Assembly: GCF_016862895.1 (NCBI RefSeq)
Contig: NZ_BONV01000053.1
Location: forward strand, 22,304-86,303
Reading direction: 5' to 3'
From: Planotetraspora kaengkrachanensis
GTDB taxonomy: Bacteria; Actinomycetota; Actinomycetes; Streptosporangiales; Streptosporangiaceae
Length of the DNA: 64,000 nucleotides
The position numbers and the translations under genes are program-made. Of the stretch, positions 1 through 6,719 are shown piece by piece; the stretch's first letter is position 1, and each line of letters opens with the position of its first letter. The notes beneath the pieces are model-generated. The model was not told the DNA's origin, searched no databases, and saw nothing but the letters and a program-made list of their open reading frames with translations.

Positions 1-371
1 CGCTCCAGCTGGATGCGCAATCGCTCCGCACAGCGAGCGGGGGTGATCGTCGGACGCGGTCGTGCCGCAATGAGGCGATCAGTATCCATCACACCGCCAC
101 TGGCAAGCCGGAACCTGAGCATTCGTAGCCGCCCGCGACCGGGTCGAAGGCTACGTCGTGAAGCCACTGCTCAGGACCAACCGATGTCCCGCGAACGAAT
201 CGCAGGTCCTTCCCTGGACAGCCGCGCGTCTTCGTCTCCGCAATCATGGATTAAGGGTCGTATGCGCGGGCCTTCGCAGCCCATCCCCGTGCGGCATCCC
301 TCGGCGGGATGGATGATGACCGCGTAGTAGTGAAGACACTCTCTGTCGCCCGTGTGAAGGGAGGGCCGCGG
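1..371. other. No supported gene at the left edge
   Basis: Open frames exist on both strands here, but they are Arg/Ser-rich, have no recognisable domain and lack a convincing ribosome site. The last few bases carry the GGGAGGG ribosome site of the gene that begins at 372. I see no repeat, tRNA or strong terminator. Confidence 0.5.
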
Positions 372-1802
372 ATGCAGCCAGGCTCCGCCCGGCCATACGA
401 GGTCCCCGCCTCGATATGGCAGCGTCCGGACATGCTCGCCGCGCTGACGGTCCGCGACATCGGCGTGGTCTTCCGACTGGTCCGTCAGTATGGTGGGCTG
501 AGCCAGACGGTGATTGGCAGCATGACTGGTTTCAGCCAGGGCAAGGTCAGCGCCATCATGAACGGAAGCCAGCAGGTCACAGCTCTAGAGGTGTTCGAGC
601 GCCTCGCCGATGGCCTCAACCTGCCCGACCCGGCACGAATGGCTCTGGGGCTGGCCCCCAAGGGCGTCTTCATCCCACGGCAGGATGCCGTTGCGGGATT
701 CATCACCCCAAACGCGCCCCGTACCGTGGATCTCGTCCAACGAGGGGAGGACGTGACCGGCGTGCGACGACGCGACTTCGTGGGGCTTGCGGGGGCCGCC
801 TTGTTCAGCGCAGTAATAGCGCAACCTCTGACCGACAACGAGCAGCTTGCTGGCATCGACGACCTTGCCGCAGCACTCACCGAATACCCCATAGCCGCGG
901 GAGACCTTCCGGACCTGGGGCAGTTGGCCACCACCGTGGCGCAGGCGAAGCGTACGTACCAGGCATGCCGATACTCCGAGGTCGCCGCATCGCTGCCGTC
1001 CCTGATTCGTGCTCTGCGCATCGCCTCCGATTCCGTGGAAGGCGACGCCCGAATCAGAGCGCATGCTCTGTCCGCCGAGGCGCATCACGTGGCAGCATCC
1101 ATCCTGCTAAAGCAGGAGGACAAAGGCCTTGCTTGGCTCGCCGCTGACCGCAGCGTCCAATCCGCTCATGCCAGCAGCAACCCGCTGATGATCGGCTCAA
1201 GTGCCAGGATCATCACCCATGCCCTCATGGACGGCGGCCACCACCGCGTAGCGACTGACATGGCGAGTACAGCCGCCAAACGCCTGAATGCCGCCCTGAC
1301 CCAGCCGTCCCCAAACGACCTGTCCGTGTACGGCACGCTCCTTCTACGTGGAGCCGTCGCCGCCGCACAGTTCGGCAACCGGCACACCGCCGCGGAACTC
1401 CTTGACGAAGCCGAGGATGCCGGCCGCCGGCTCGGCTACGACGGTAACCACATGTGGACCGCGTTCGGGCCGAACAACGTCCTGTGCCACCGTGTGAGCA
1501 TCGCACTCGTTCTCGGCGACGCAGGCACCGCGATCAAGAACGCCCGAAGGATCGACCTCGATGCCCTACCGATCAACGAGCGCAAGGCAACCGTCCTGCT
1601 TGACACCTCCCGCGCCTTTCTCGCTTGGGGCAAGCATGATCGCGCTCTTCACATCCTGCGGGCCGCCGGCGAGATCGCCCCCGAGGAGATCACCAGTCGC
1701 CCGGCAACGCACCGGCTTATCCACGACATCCTCACCACCGCGCCCATCAGCGTGCGGCGCGAAGCACGCGAATACGCCGAATCCTTGGGAGTGACCGCGT
1801 GA
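372..1802 (+). CDS. XRE-family regulator with TPR-like C-terminal domain
   Basis: Likely DNA-binding regulator of about 476 residues. Residues ~29-90 form an XRE-type helix-turn-helix (LSQTVIGSMTGFSQGKVS), and the Ala/Leu-rich helical remainder resembles the TPR-like sensor region of actinomycete XRE proteins. An RRRDFVGLAGAALF segment around residue 135 looks like a twin-arginine or membrane-like stretch; it is common as a linker in this family and probably does not mean export. The ATG at 372 follows GGGAGGG; an in-frame start at 309 has no ribosome site. The stop overlaps the GTG of the flavoprotein gene by 4 bases, so the two are translationally coupled and probably act together. Ligand and operator are unknown. 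Confidence 0.85.
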   Translation: MQPGSARPYEVPASIWQRPDMLAALTVRDIGVVFRLVRQYGGLSQTVIGSMTGFSQGKVSAIMNGSQQVTALEVFERLADGLNLPDPARMALGLAPKGVFIPRQDAVAGFITPNAPRTVDLVQRGEDVTGVRRRDFVGLAGAALFSAVIAQPLTDNEQLAGIDDLAAALTEYPIAAGDLPDLGQLATTVAQAKRTYQACRYSEVAASLPSLIRALRIASDSVEGDARIRAHALSAEAHHVAASILLKQEDKGLAWLAADRSVQSAHASSNPLMIGSSARIITHALMDGGHHRVATDMASTAAKRLNAALTQPSPNDLSVYGTLLLRGAVAAAQFGNRHTAAELLDEAEDAGRRLGYDGNHMWTAFGPNNVLCHRVSIALVLGDAGTAIKNARRIDLDALPINERKATVLLDTSRAFLAWGKHDRALHILRAAGEIAPEEITSRPATHRLIHDILTTAPISVRREAREYAESLGVTA

Positions 1803-2365
1803 CCAAGTCCGGCAAGGTTCTCTACGTGATTGTTTGCGCTGCCGGACCGGCCAGCGATGTCGGCCGCCTGGTCACCATGGCCCAAAACGACGGCTGGACC
1901 GTCCAGATCGTCGCTACCTCACCGGCGCTTGACTTCATTGACGTCCCAGCGCTGGAGAAGCAGACCGGCCGCCCCGTCCGAAGTCAATATCGCAAACCCG
2001 ATGAACCGAAGCAGCCAAGAGCTGATGCGATCATCGTCGCCCCCGCGACCTACAACACCATCAACAAATTCGCCCAAGGCGTCGCCGACACGTATGCGCT
2101 CGGGCTTCTCGCTGAAGCACCAGGACTCGGCATTCCCGTGGTGGTATTACCCTTCGTCAACAGCGCCCTAGCTACTCGCGCACCGTTCCGGGAGGCTGTC
2201 AAACTGCTCCGCGCTGAAGGCGTTCGAATCCTCATTGGTCCTGGCCAGTTCGAGCCGCACCCCCCGAGCACTGGGGCCGACCGCCTCGATACGTATCCAT
2301 GGCGGCGATCGTTGGATGATCTCAATGGTCTACTTCATCAGCGCGATAATCGCCGTCACGCCTGA
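1799..2365 (+). CDS. Flavoprotein (phosphopantothenoylcysteine decarboxylase-like)
   Basis: A 188-residue homologue of the flavoprotein/Dfp decarboxylase fold. The N-terminal KVLYVIVCAAGPASDVGR strand-loop and the central APATYNTINKFAQG motif match the FMN-binding loop and the conserved 'APATxNTxxK' region of the family. It is stand-alone, without a CoaB-type synthetase domain, so it is unlikely to be the CoA-pathway enzyme. The GTG start overlaps the upstream XRE gene (GTGA). A paralogue at 15860-16399 is nearly identical over long stretches. Such XRE/flavoprotein pairs recur in actinomycetes; the substrate is not known to me. Confidence 0.85.
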   Translation: MTKSGKVLYVIVCAAGPASDVGRLVTMAQNDGWTVQIVATSPALDFIDVPALEKQTGRPVRSQYRKPDEPKQPRADAIIVAPATYNTINKFAQGVADTYALGLLAEAPGLGIPVVVLPFVNSALATRAPFREAVKLLRAEGVRILIGPGQFEPHPPSTGADRLDTYPWRRSLDDLNGLLHQRDNRRHA

Positions 2366-2630
2366 GGCGGTAGTGGCGAAACCTCCGAGATTCGCGATGC
2401 AGCCCCGAGGTTGAATTCAGAGCCCACGGTTGGCTTGTGCCACGAAGACCTTCGTGCGAGGGGCATCCGCTCTCGCGATCATTGACGCGAAAGGTTGCGC
2501 GAGATACCAGCAGCGATCGTTGTGGTCAACAACCAGCCGACTATGACGAGGGACCGCAACCCATTGAGCCCCCACCGGGATTGGAATCTCAACGGTGCAG
2601 ATGCGCGTCCTGCTCGTGCGGGAGCAATTG

Positions 2631-3335
2631 TCAAATCCTGTGTATCGATGAGTGTGCTCGGACTTCCCAGGTCGGCCGTTGGAGCTGATCGTTGTACACG
2701 ATGATGTCGGCGTGATCGGTTGGGCGGGCTGTGGCGAAGTAGAGCTGTTGGGAGGGGATATAGCGGTTGCGCCAGGACCGTTCGATTTCGGCGGTGTCGG
2801 CGGTGGATCCGGCCGGCGCTGTGCCTCGGTCCCGGGCGCGATCTACCGTCTGCTCGAATGGGACGGACACGAAGATGCGCAGGTCCCACCGGTCGATGAG
2901 TTCTGGGCGCAGGAGGAAGACGCCGTCGAAGAGCAGTACGGCGTCTACGGGGGCGGTCGTGGCCGGCGGGGACGATGGGGTATCGGTGTCTCTGTCGTAG
3001 ACCGCGTGTTGGAACCTTCGGTCTCCGCCTGGGCCCAGCGGATCGAGCAGGACCCGGCGCAGCGCGGCGTGGTCGTGGGCGTCGAAGTAGCAGCCTTCGG
3101 CCGAGTACTGGCCGCGTCGGTAGCGCTGTGCACGGGGGAAGAGGAAGTCGTCGATGGTCGCGCGGATGACGTCGCGGTCCTGCGCGCGCAGGACGACGGC
3201 GAGCTCGTCGGCCAGCGTGGTCTTGCCGGCGGCGGGCGGCCCGTCGATGGCGACCCGCAGCGGGTGCGCGGTCGTGACGGACCTGATCGCCTCGGCCAGC
3301 CGACTGATGAGCTCGCCGCGGGTGCCTTGGTCCAT
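2631..3335 (-). CDS. Uridine kinase-like P-loop kinase
   Basis: A 234-residue P-loop kinase-like protein. Walker A is GPPAAGKTT at residues ~32-40, followed by TIDDFLFP (the DD region of uridine kinase/phosphoribulokinase-type enzymes), AVLLFDGVFLLRPEL (Walker B-like) and an RxR-rich lid around residues 165-190. It probably phosphorylates a nucleoside or small metabolite, but specificity cannot be read from the sequence. The ATG at 3335 has GAGAGG six bases upstream; an in-frame ATG at 3368 does not. It is a single gene, convergent with the flavoprotein gene. Confidence 0.75.
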   Translation of the reverse strand: MDQGTRGELISRLAEAIRSVTTAHPLRVAIDGPPAAGKTTLADELAVVLRAQDRDVIRATIDDFLFPRAQRYRRGQYSAEGCYFDAHDHAALRRVLLDPLGPGGDRRFQHAVYDRDTDTPSSPPATTAPVDAVLLFDGVFLLRPELIDRWDLRIFVSVPFEQTVDRARDRGTAPAGSTADTAEIERSWRNRYIPSQQLYFATARPTDHADIIVYNDQLQRPTWEVRAHSSIHRI

Positions 3336-3583
3336 TGCTGCCTCTCTCACGGTGTCTCTGTTTAGCACCGCACGTCAGGCTGCGGTCGCCGATGGGCAGG
3401 TAGGAGTTGCGCGAGGCGGACGGCGTTGGCGAGCGGCTGATGCCCCTAATGTCTCGATCCAAATACTTCGCCCTAGTCGCCCGAATTATTAGTGGTTGGG
3501 TGTCGTCGTTGCCCGTAGCATGCCGATGCGAAATTTCACTGCCGCCGCCGATCTGGCGGACCCGGCCGCTGCGGGGAGAACAC

Positions 3584-4030
3584 ATGAAGCAGAAGCTGCA
3601 CGATGCCCTGGTCACTATTGCCACCCCATTGCTCAACCCCGGTGAGACGCCGGCCGCGACCGGTAGGGCCCGGGTGGGCAAGGTCTCGATTGCCCGCAAC
3701 GCCGCCCTGGCCGCCGCCTCGATGGTGCTCTCTGGCGGCACGGTCGGCATGTATGCCATGAACAAGGCTTACTACGTCCTGTTGACCAGCGAGCGGCTGC
3801 TGCTGCTCGAGGCGCACTGGCTGACCGCCCGCCCCACCGCAAAGATCGTCGGCGACATCCCCCGTGCGCTCTTGTCGATCGAGGACGTCAAGCGCGCCGT
3901 CATGACGTCCGTGACACTGTCCATCAGCGGTGAGGACAAGGGGCTGCTGCTCAAGTATCCGACGTTCGACAGGGAAGGCGCCGAGTTGCTGCTCAAGGCG
4001 TTCGGGGTGGCCCCCAGCCTGACCAACTAG
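3584..4030 (+). CDS. Small PH-like domain protein, function unknown
   Basis: A 148-residue protein. A hydrophobic segment around residues 38-58 (ALAAASMVLSGGTVGMYA) could be a membrane or amphipathic helix. It is followed by YYVLLTSERLLLLE and alternating strands ending in a C-terminal helix (GAELLLKAFG), the pattern seen in bacterial PH-like domains. I cannot assign a function. The start at 3584 follows GGGGAGAA; upstream in-frame starts give a sequence without domain character. A strong hairpin terminator at 4060-4098 ends the transcript and separates it from the minus-strand RNA array. Confidence 0.6.
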   Translation: MKQKLHDALVTIATPLLNPGETPAATGRARVGKVSIARNAALAAASMVLSGGTVGMYAMNKAYYVLLTSERLLLLEAHWLTARPTAKIVGDIPRALLSIEDVKRAVMTSVTLSISGEDKGLLLKYPTFDREGAELLLKAFGVAPSLTN

Positions 4031-4059
4031 GGCCTTGGTGTTGCATTTCGACGTGAGAA

Positions 4060-4098
4060 CGGGCCCCTTCCCCATGTGGTGGGAGGAGCCCGCTTTTC
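4060..4098 (+). terminator. Rho-independent terminator
   Basis: Inverted repeat CGGGCCCCTTCCC (with one asymmetry) / GGGAGGAGCCCG around an 8-base loop, followed on the plus strand by CTTTT. It ends the PH-like gene. On the minus strand it begins six bases beyond the last RNA unit, so it may also stop that transcript. Confidence 0.75.
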
Positions 4099-4103
4099 AG
4101 AGG

Positions 4104-4244
4104 GTGCGCCCGAGGTCAGAAGCGACGAAGGAAACATAGGCGCTCTATCCAACTGAGCTACAGGGACCAGTGGCCCCCGGCGGGATTCGAACCCGCGACC
4201 TCCCCATTAACAGTGGAAGTAGCCCTCATCTGCGCACCGGGCAC
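4104..4244 (-). ncRNA. RNA unit 4: permuted tRNA-Asn-like element in a two-helix frame
   Basis: Outer helix: GTGCCCG (4244-4238) with CGGGCGCAC (4112-4104, one bulged G). Then GTGCGCA, and inner helix GATGAGGG (4230-4223) with CCTTCGTC (4131-4124), all eight pairs possible. Inside lies a tRNA in permuted order. The anticodon arm TTCCA/CTGTTAA/TGGGG (4218-4202, anticodon GUU) comes first, then T arm GCGGG-TTCGAAT-CCCGC (4196-4180) and acceptor strand CGGGGGC (4179-4173). Linker CACTG follows, then acceptor strand GTCCCTG (4167-4161), TA and D arm GCTC-AGTTGGATA-GAGC. The acceptor strands pair over all 7 positions (two G-U). Rejoined, this is a full cloverleaf. Processing and charging are untested. 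Confidence 0.6.
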
Positions 4245-4260
4245 GTTCTGAAGTTGTGTT

Positions 4261-4403
4261 CCTCCCGAGATCAAGGTGACGGCGGTCGATTTCGATCGGC
4301 CGAAGCCGATTGCTCGCCATGAGCGGCTGGGGACTCTTCGGCGGAGTCGGCCCAGCGGGAATCGAACCCGTGTTGAAGTAACCGCTGTCGTCGCACCGGG
4401 AGG
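4261..4403 (-). ncRNA. RNA unit 3: tRNA-like fold lacking an anticodon arm
   Basis: The frame matches the other units: CCTCCCG (4403-4397) pairs with CGGGAGG (4267-4261), GTGCGAC follows, and GACAGCGG (4389-4382) pairs with CCGCCGTC (4285-4278) with one A.C mismatch. The 96-nt insert has a T arm (CGGG-TTCGATT-CCCG, 4370-4356). Next is an acceptor-like helix (CTGGG..GACTC with GAGTC CCCAG, 4355-4327), then a D-arm-like GCTC/GAGC, and last a hairpin ATCGGC-TTCG-GCCGAT (4310-4295) where an anticodon arm would fall. It is a relative of units 1 and 4, either decayed or specialised. Confidence 0.45.
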
Positions 4404-4420
4404 TGCATATGTAGTTGTGA

Positions 4421-4496
4421 CTCCCCGAGTTCGGGAGCGGCACCGGCGTTGTCTTTTTACAGAAAGAGAAGTAGCCGGGGCCTTCGCACCGGGGAG
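4421..4496 (-). ncRNA. RNA unit 2: two-helix frame holding only an anticodon-arm-like hairpin
   Basis: Outer helix CTCCCCG (4496-4490) with CGGGGAG (4427-4421); linker GTGCGAA; inner helix GGCCCCGG (4482-4475) with CCGGTGCC (4446-4439), one C.U mismatch. Both helices differ in sequence from unit 1 yet stay paired. The 28-nt insert (4474-4447) is only TCTTT-CTGTAA-AAAGA plus flanks; its CTGTAAA loop equals a Tyr (GUA) anticodon loop. There is no T arm, D arm or acceptor stem. Confidence 0.45.
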
Positions 4497-4513
4497 CGCA
4501 TATCAAGTTGTGG

Positions 4514-4649
4514 CCTCCCGAGGTCATGGCGGCGACGGTGACGTAGCGTCCTGGGCCACTAGACGACACCGGCCGAAGCCGGCGGCGGGATTCGAACCCG
4601 CGTTACCGCTTTGAGAGAGCGAAGCATCCGTTGCCTGCGCACCGGGAGG
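4514..4649 (-). ncRNA. RNA unit 1: permuted tRNA-Glu-like element in a two-helix frame
   Basis: Outer helix CCTCCCG (4649-4643) with CGGGAGG (4520-4514); GTGCGCA; inner helix GGCAACGG (4635-4628) with CCGTCGCC (4538-4531), one A.C mismatch. The insert starts with the anticodon arm TCGCT-CTCTCAA-AGCGG (4622-4606, anticodon CUC), TAAC and T arm GCGGG-TTCGAAT-CCCGC (4601-4585). Acceptor strand CGCCGGC (4584-4578), a TTCG linker and acceptor strand GCCGGTG (4573-4567) follow, then TC and D arm GTC-TAGTGGCCCAG-GAC (4564-4548). All seven acceptor pairs form (one G-U). The pieces match actinobacterial tRNA-Glu in sequence style but are in 3'-half, 5'-half order. Confidence 0.6.
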
Positions 4650-4686
4650 TACAAAAGAGACGGTAGCGGAGCGATATTCCGCGCGC

Positions 4687-4692
4687 ATTCTA
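4687..4692 (-). promoter_or_regulatory. Possible -10 element for the RNA array
   Basis: TAGAAT on the minus strand, about 40 bases upstream of the first RNA unit and overlapping the end of the SMI1/KNR4 gene. No convincing -35 hexamer lies 16-19 bases further upstream, so this is only a candidate; the array could instead be co-transcribed with the SMI1/KNR4 gene. Confidence 0.25.
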
Positions 4693-5292
4693 ATTTCGAG
4701 GGCGATCGCCATCTGAGACCAACGGCGTAGCCACTTTCGGGTCCCCGAGATGGTGCTGGTACGGATCGAAGGGATCGATGGAGTCCTCAGCGAGTGCTGC
4801 GGTGATCAACGTCCGCATGAACTCGTCGAGATTGGCTGCCACTGGTCCGAAGCCTGCGACGTCGGCATCGTAGACGCCGTTCTGGATTGCACTGTTCGGT
4901 AGCGCCAGGATCGGACGGCCATCAGGTAGGGGGACCGCGTAGAGCACTCCGCCACCGCACGAAGCGATGATCATCACTTCGTGGGTCGTGGTGCCATGGC
5001 GGATGAACCTCGGTTCTCGGGAACGGTGCAGCTCGGCGATCCAGCTCGGGGGTCCGATGAAGTAGCCGTTCCACAGGTCCGGAAGACTCGCCTCTTCTAC
5101 GGCGCCAAAGAAGGCCGAGATGTCAGCTGGAAGAGGAGCTCCTAGCTGCTGCGACAAGGCGCGAAGCTCTTCGTCTCCATCGGCCGGTACCAGGGCGTTG
5201 GTGTCTGGCGGGTAGCCGTACCTGATCTCGAAGTCCGTCAGGAGAACGCGGACGACGTCGTGGAGTTGCTTGATGACGCTATCGACGTCCAT
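4690..5292 (-). CDS. SMI1/KNR4 family protein
   Basis: A 200-residue protein with the SMI1/KNR4 (SUKH) signature: an N-terminal helix, EELRALSQQLGAPLPADISAF, then DLWNGYFIGP and a strand-rich core with the glycine pair of SCGGGVLYAVPLPDG. Members are often immunity proteins against polymorphic toxins, including nucleases, though many stand alone. No toxin gene is adjacent. The ATG at 5292 follows GGGAGAGG; an upstream in-frame ATG at 5400 gives an Arg/Pro-rich extension across a hairpin and is unlikely. The RNA array begins 41 bases past its stop on the same strand, so co-transcription is possible. Confidence 0.7.
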   Translation of the reverse strand: MDVDSVIKQLHDVVRVLLTDFEIRYGYPPDTNALVPADGDEELRALSQQLGAPLPADISAFFGAVEEASLPDLWNGYFIGPPSWIAELHRSREPRFIRHGTTTHEVMIIASCGGGVLYAVPLPDGRPILALPNSAIQNGVYDADVAGFGPVAANLDEFMRTLITAALAEDSIDPFDPYQHHLGDPKVATPLVSDGDRPRN

Positions 5293-5366
5293 TGCCTCTC
5301 CCGTGGCTCCTGTCGTTGGCGGGCGGAGCGGATCAGGACGGCGGCCGCCGACCCGCTGCGGTGCCC

Positions 5367-5393
5367 AGCCTCCCTGGCACCGCCAGGGAGGCT
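5367..5393 (-). terminator. Perfect 12-bp hairpin, probable terminator
   Basis: AGCCTCCCTGGC and its exact complement flank a 3-base loop. It lies between the end of the secreted-protein gene (5422) and the start of the SMI1/KNR4 gene (5292), both on the minus strand. There is no U tract, as is common in actinomycete intrinsic terminators. Confidence 0.55.
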
Positions 5394-5421
5394 GAATCAC
5401 GGGATCATCTCACCATTCCCG

Positions 5422-5877
5422 CTACATGAACGGTGTGGTCGGCAGCGCGGAAGCAGATCTTGCCCTGGAGTTCTGCCATGGGTTGGCCTGATTGCGGTTC
5501 GTCTGGAAGGGCGACACCTGAAGGGTGAAGTCCCGCATCAGGTGCTGACTTTGGTGTTCGTGTTGGCGTGCATGCTGGGATTGGTGGTTCGAGTTCCGGT
5601 TGTGGTTCCCGCGGCCGCCGCCCCAGCCCCAGCCGCCGCCACATCCGCCGCCGCCACATCCGCGGCCACAACTGCTGCCGCGACTGCAACTGCTGCTGCT
5701 GCAGCCGCTGCTGCGCCCGCAATTGCTGCTGCCCGAGCCGCGGTCGGAATCGCCCCAGCCGGAGATGACGCCGGCATTCGCGGCGCTCGCGGTGAAGGCA
5801 GTTGCGACGGTGAGGGTGCCGCCGGTCAGCGCGGTGCCGATTGCGAGAGTCCCGACGATGCTTTTCAAGTTGGGCAT
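5422..5877 (-). CDS. Secreted Gly/Ser/Cys-rich low-complexity protein
   Basis: A 151-residue exported protein. Residues 1-~33 are a signal peptide (LKSIVGTLAIGTALTGGTLT, then AxA-type sites). Residues ~45-90 are Ser, Cys and Gly/Trp-rich (GCGGGGCGGGWGWGGG); ~90-110 are Asn/His/Gln-rich. A C-terminal segment QHLMRDFTLQVSPFQT resembles QHLLHDINVTLTPSQT in the secreted protein at 34194-35093, suggesting one family with variable low-complexity parts. The ATG follows AAGGGGGA. About eight Cys residues could form disulfides or bind metal. Function unknown. Confidence 0.65.
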   Translation of the reverse strand: MPNLKSIVGTLAIGTALTGGTLTVATAFTASAANAGVISGWGDSDRGSGSSNCGRSSGCSSSSCSRGSSCGRGCGGGGCGGGWGWGGGRGNHNRNSNHQSQHARQHEHQSQHLMRDFTLQVSPFQTNRNQANPWQNSRARSASALPTTPFM

Positions 5878-6719
5878 TCATTCCCCCTTGAACGGGCTTG
5901 CGCCCCGTGTTCTATTTCGCCAAATGGTCACGAAGTGTTGATCGCGAGCTATTGCCGAATTGTCTGTGTAATGCGTTGTTTTCCATGTCTCTTAAGCAAC
6001 AAACGGCGATTGGTCGCTTTTGTGTATCACTTACCTAGTTATTGAACCTCTTAGCCCCATATTAGCTATTCTGGCATGAAATAATCTATTATGCCCTGAT
6101 ATGTCATGTCTGCGATGGTGCGATATTCCGGTCGGACGAGGCGCCGCGTGAGTGCCACGCGCCTTGCGCTCGTACGGCCGGACCTGTGGTCGCGATCGGA
6201 CGAACTGGCTGAATCACCTCGGCGACCGGCAGGATCAGCAGTTATGGAGGCCTTCCTCCGGCCCCTGGAACCCTGTGTCGGCCGGGCGCCGGGCGGTCCT
6301 GCAGGATGTCGCCGCGTGTCCGCGCCAGCGCCTCGGTGGTAGAGCACCACGAGACGGCCGACCTGGTAGTCCGCTCGGGCCGCCTGGCGCGCCATGCTGG
6401 CCGGCGACGCACTCACCTCATCGACCGCCGAGACGGCGCGACCCTTCCCACGGATGTCGCGCTTCCACTGGAGCACTACATCGATGAAGAAACGATCTCG
6501 GTCCGACCGGTGACGGGATCGTCGACTTGATCGTCGTTCAATTGGCGTGCAATTAGACAGGGGTTCGATTCTGGGTAGCCCCTGACGGCGGCGGCAAGGG
6601 GTTCCCGGTTTCGAAAGTTGGGTGCCGTGCACCTGCCGACAAATACGTGAGGCGTCGCATTAGGCCATATCAACGGCATGATCACGTGTCAGATGGGGGG
6701 TGCGATTAGTATCGTCAAC
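5878..6719. other. AT-richer intergenic stretch without a convincing gene
   Basis: Positions ~5940-6110 are clearly AT-richer than the rest of the window. Frames from 6066 to 6632 on either strand are Arg-rich and show no domain; the codon pattern does not settle on one frame, which suggests decayed sequence. A hairpin-like GAACGGG/CCCGTGTTC lies in the leader of the secreted-protein gene (5890-5912). TAGTAT at 6707-6712 is a candidate -10 for the gene starting at 6720. Confidence 0.45.

Noticed and set aside
2366..2630. Short AT-varied stretch with GGGATTGGAATCTCAAC resembling a CRISPR repeat end
   Set aside because: It occurs once and has no second copy.
4207..4569. A 120-codon minus-strand frame with repeated peptides such as SHNYICTSRC and HNLICAPRC
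   Set aside because: The peptide repeats are by-products of the repeated RNA units; they do not continue in frame through unit 1, and the covarying helices explain the sequence better than a protein does.
4104..4649. Region could be plain tRNA debris from a phage or ICE attachment site
   Set aside because: Two different tRNA identities share the same permutation and sit in matching, covarying frames, and there is no integrase or direct repeat. Decay alone does not produce this; it remains the main alternative.
6066..6632. A 188-codon minus-strand frame
   Set aside because: Arg/Ser-rich with no domain; the codon pattern is inconsistent and the region looks decayed.
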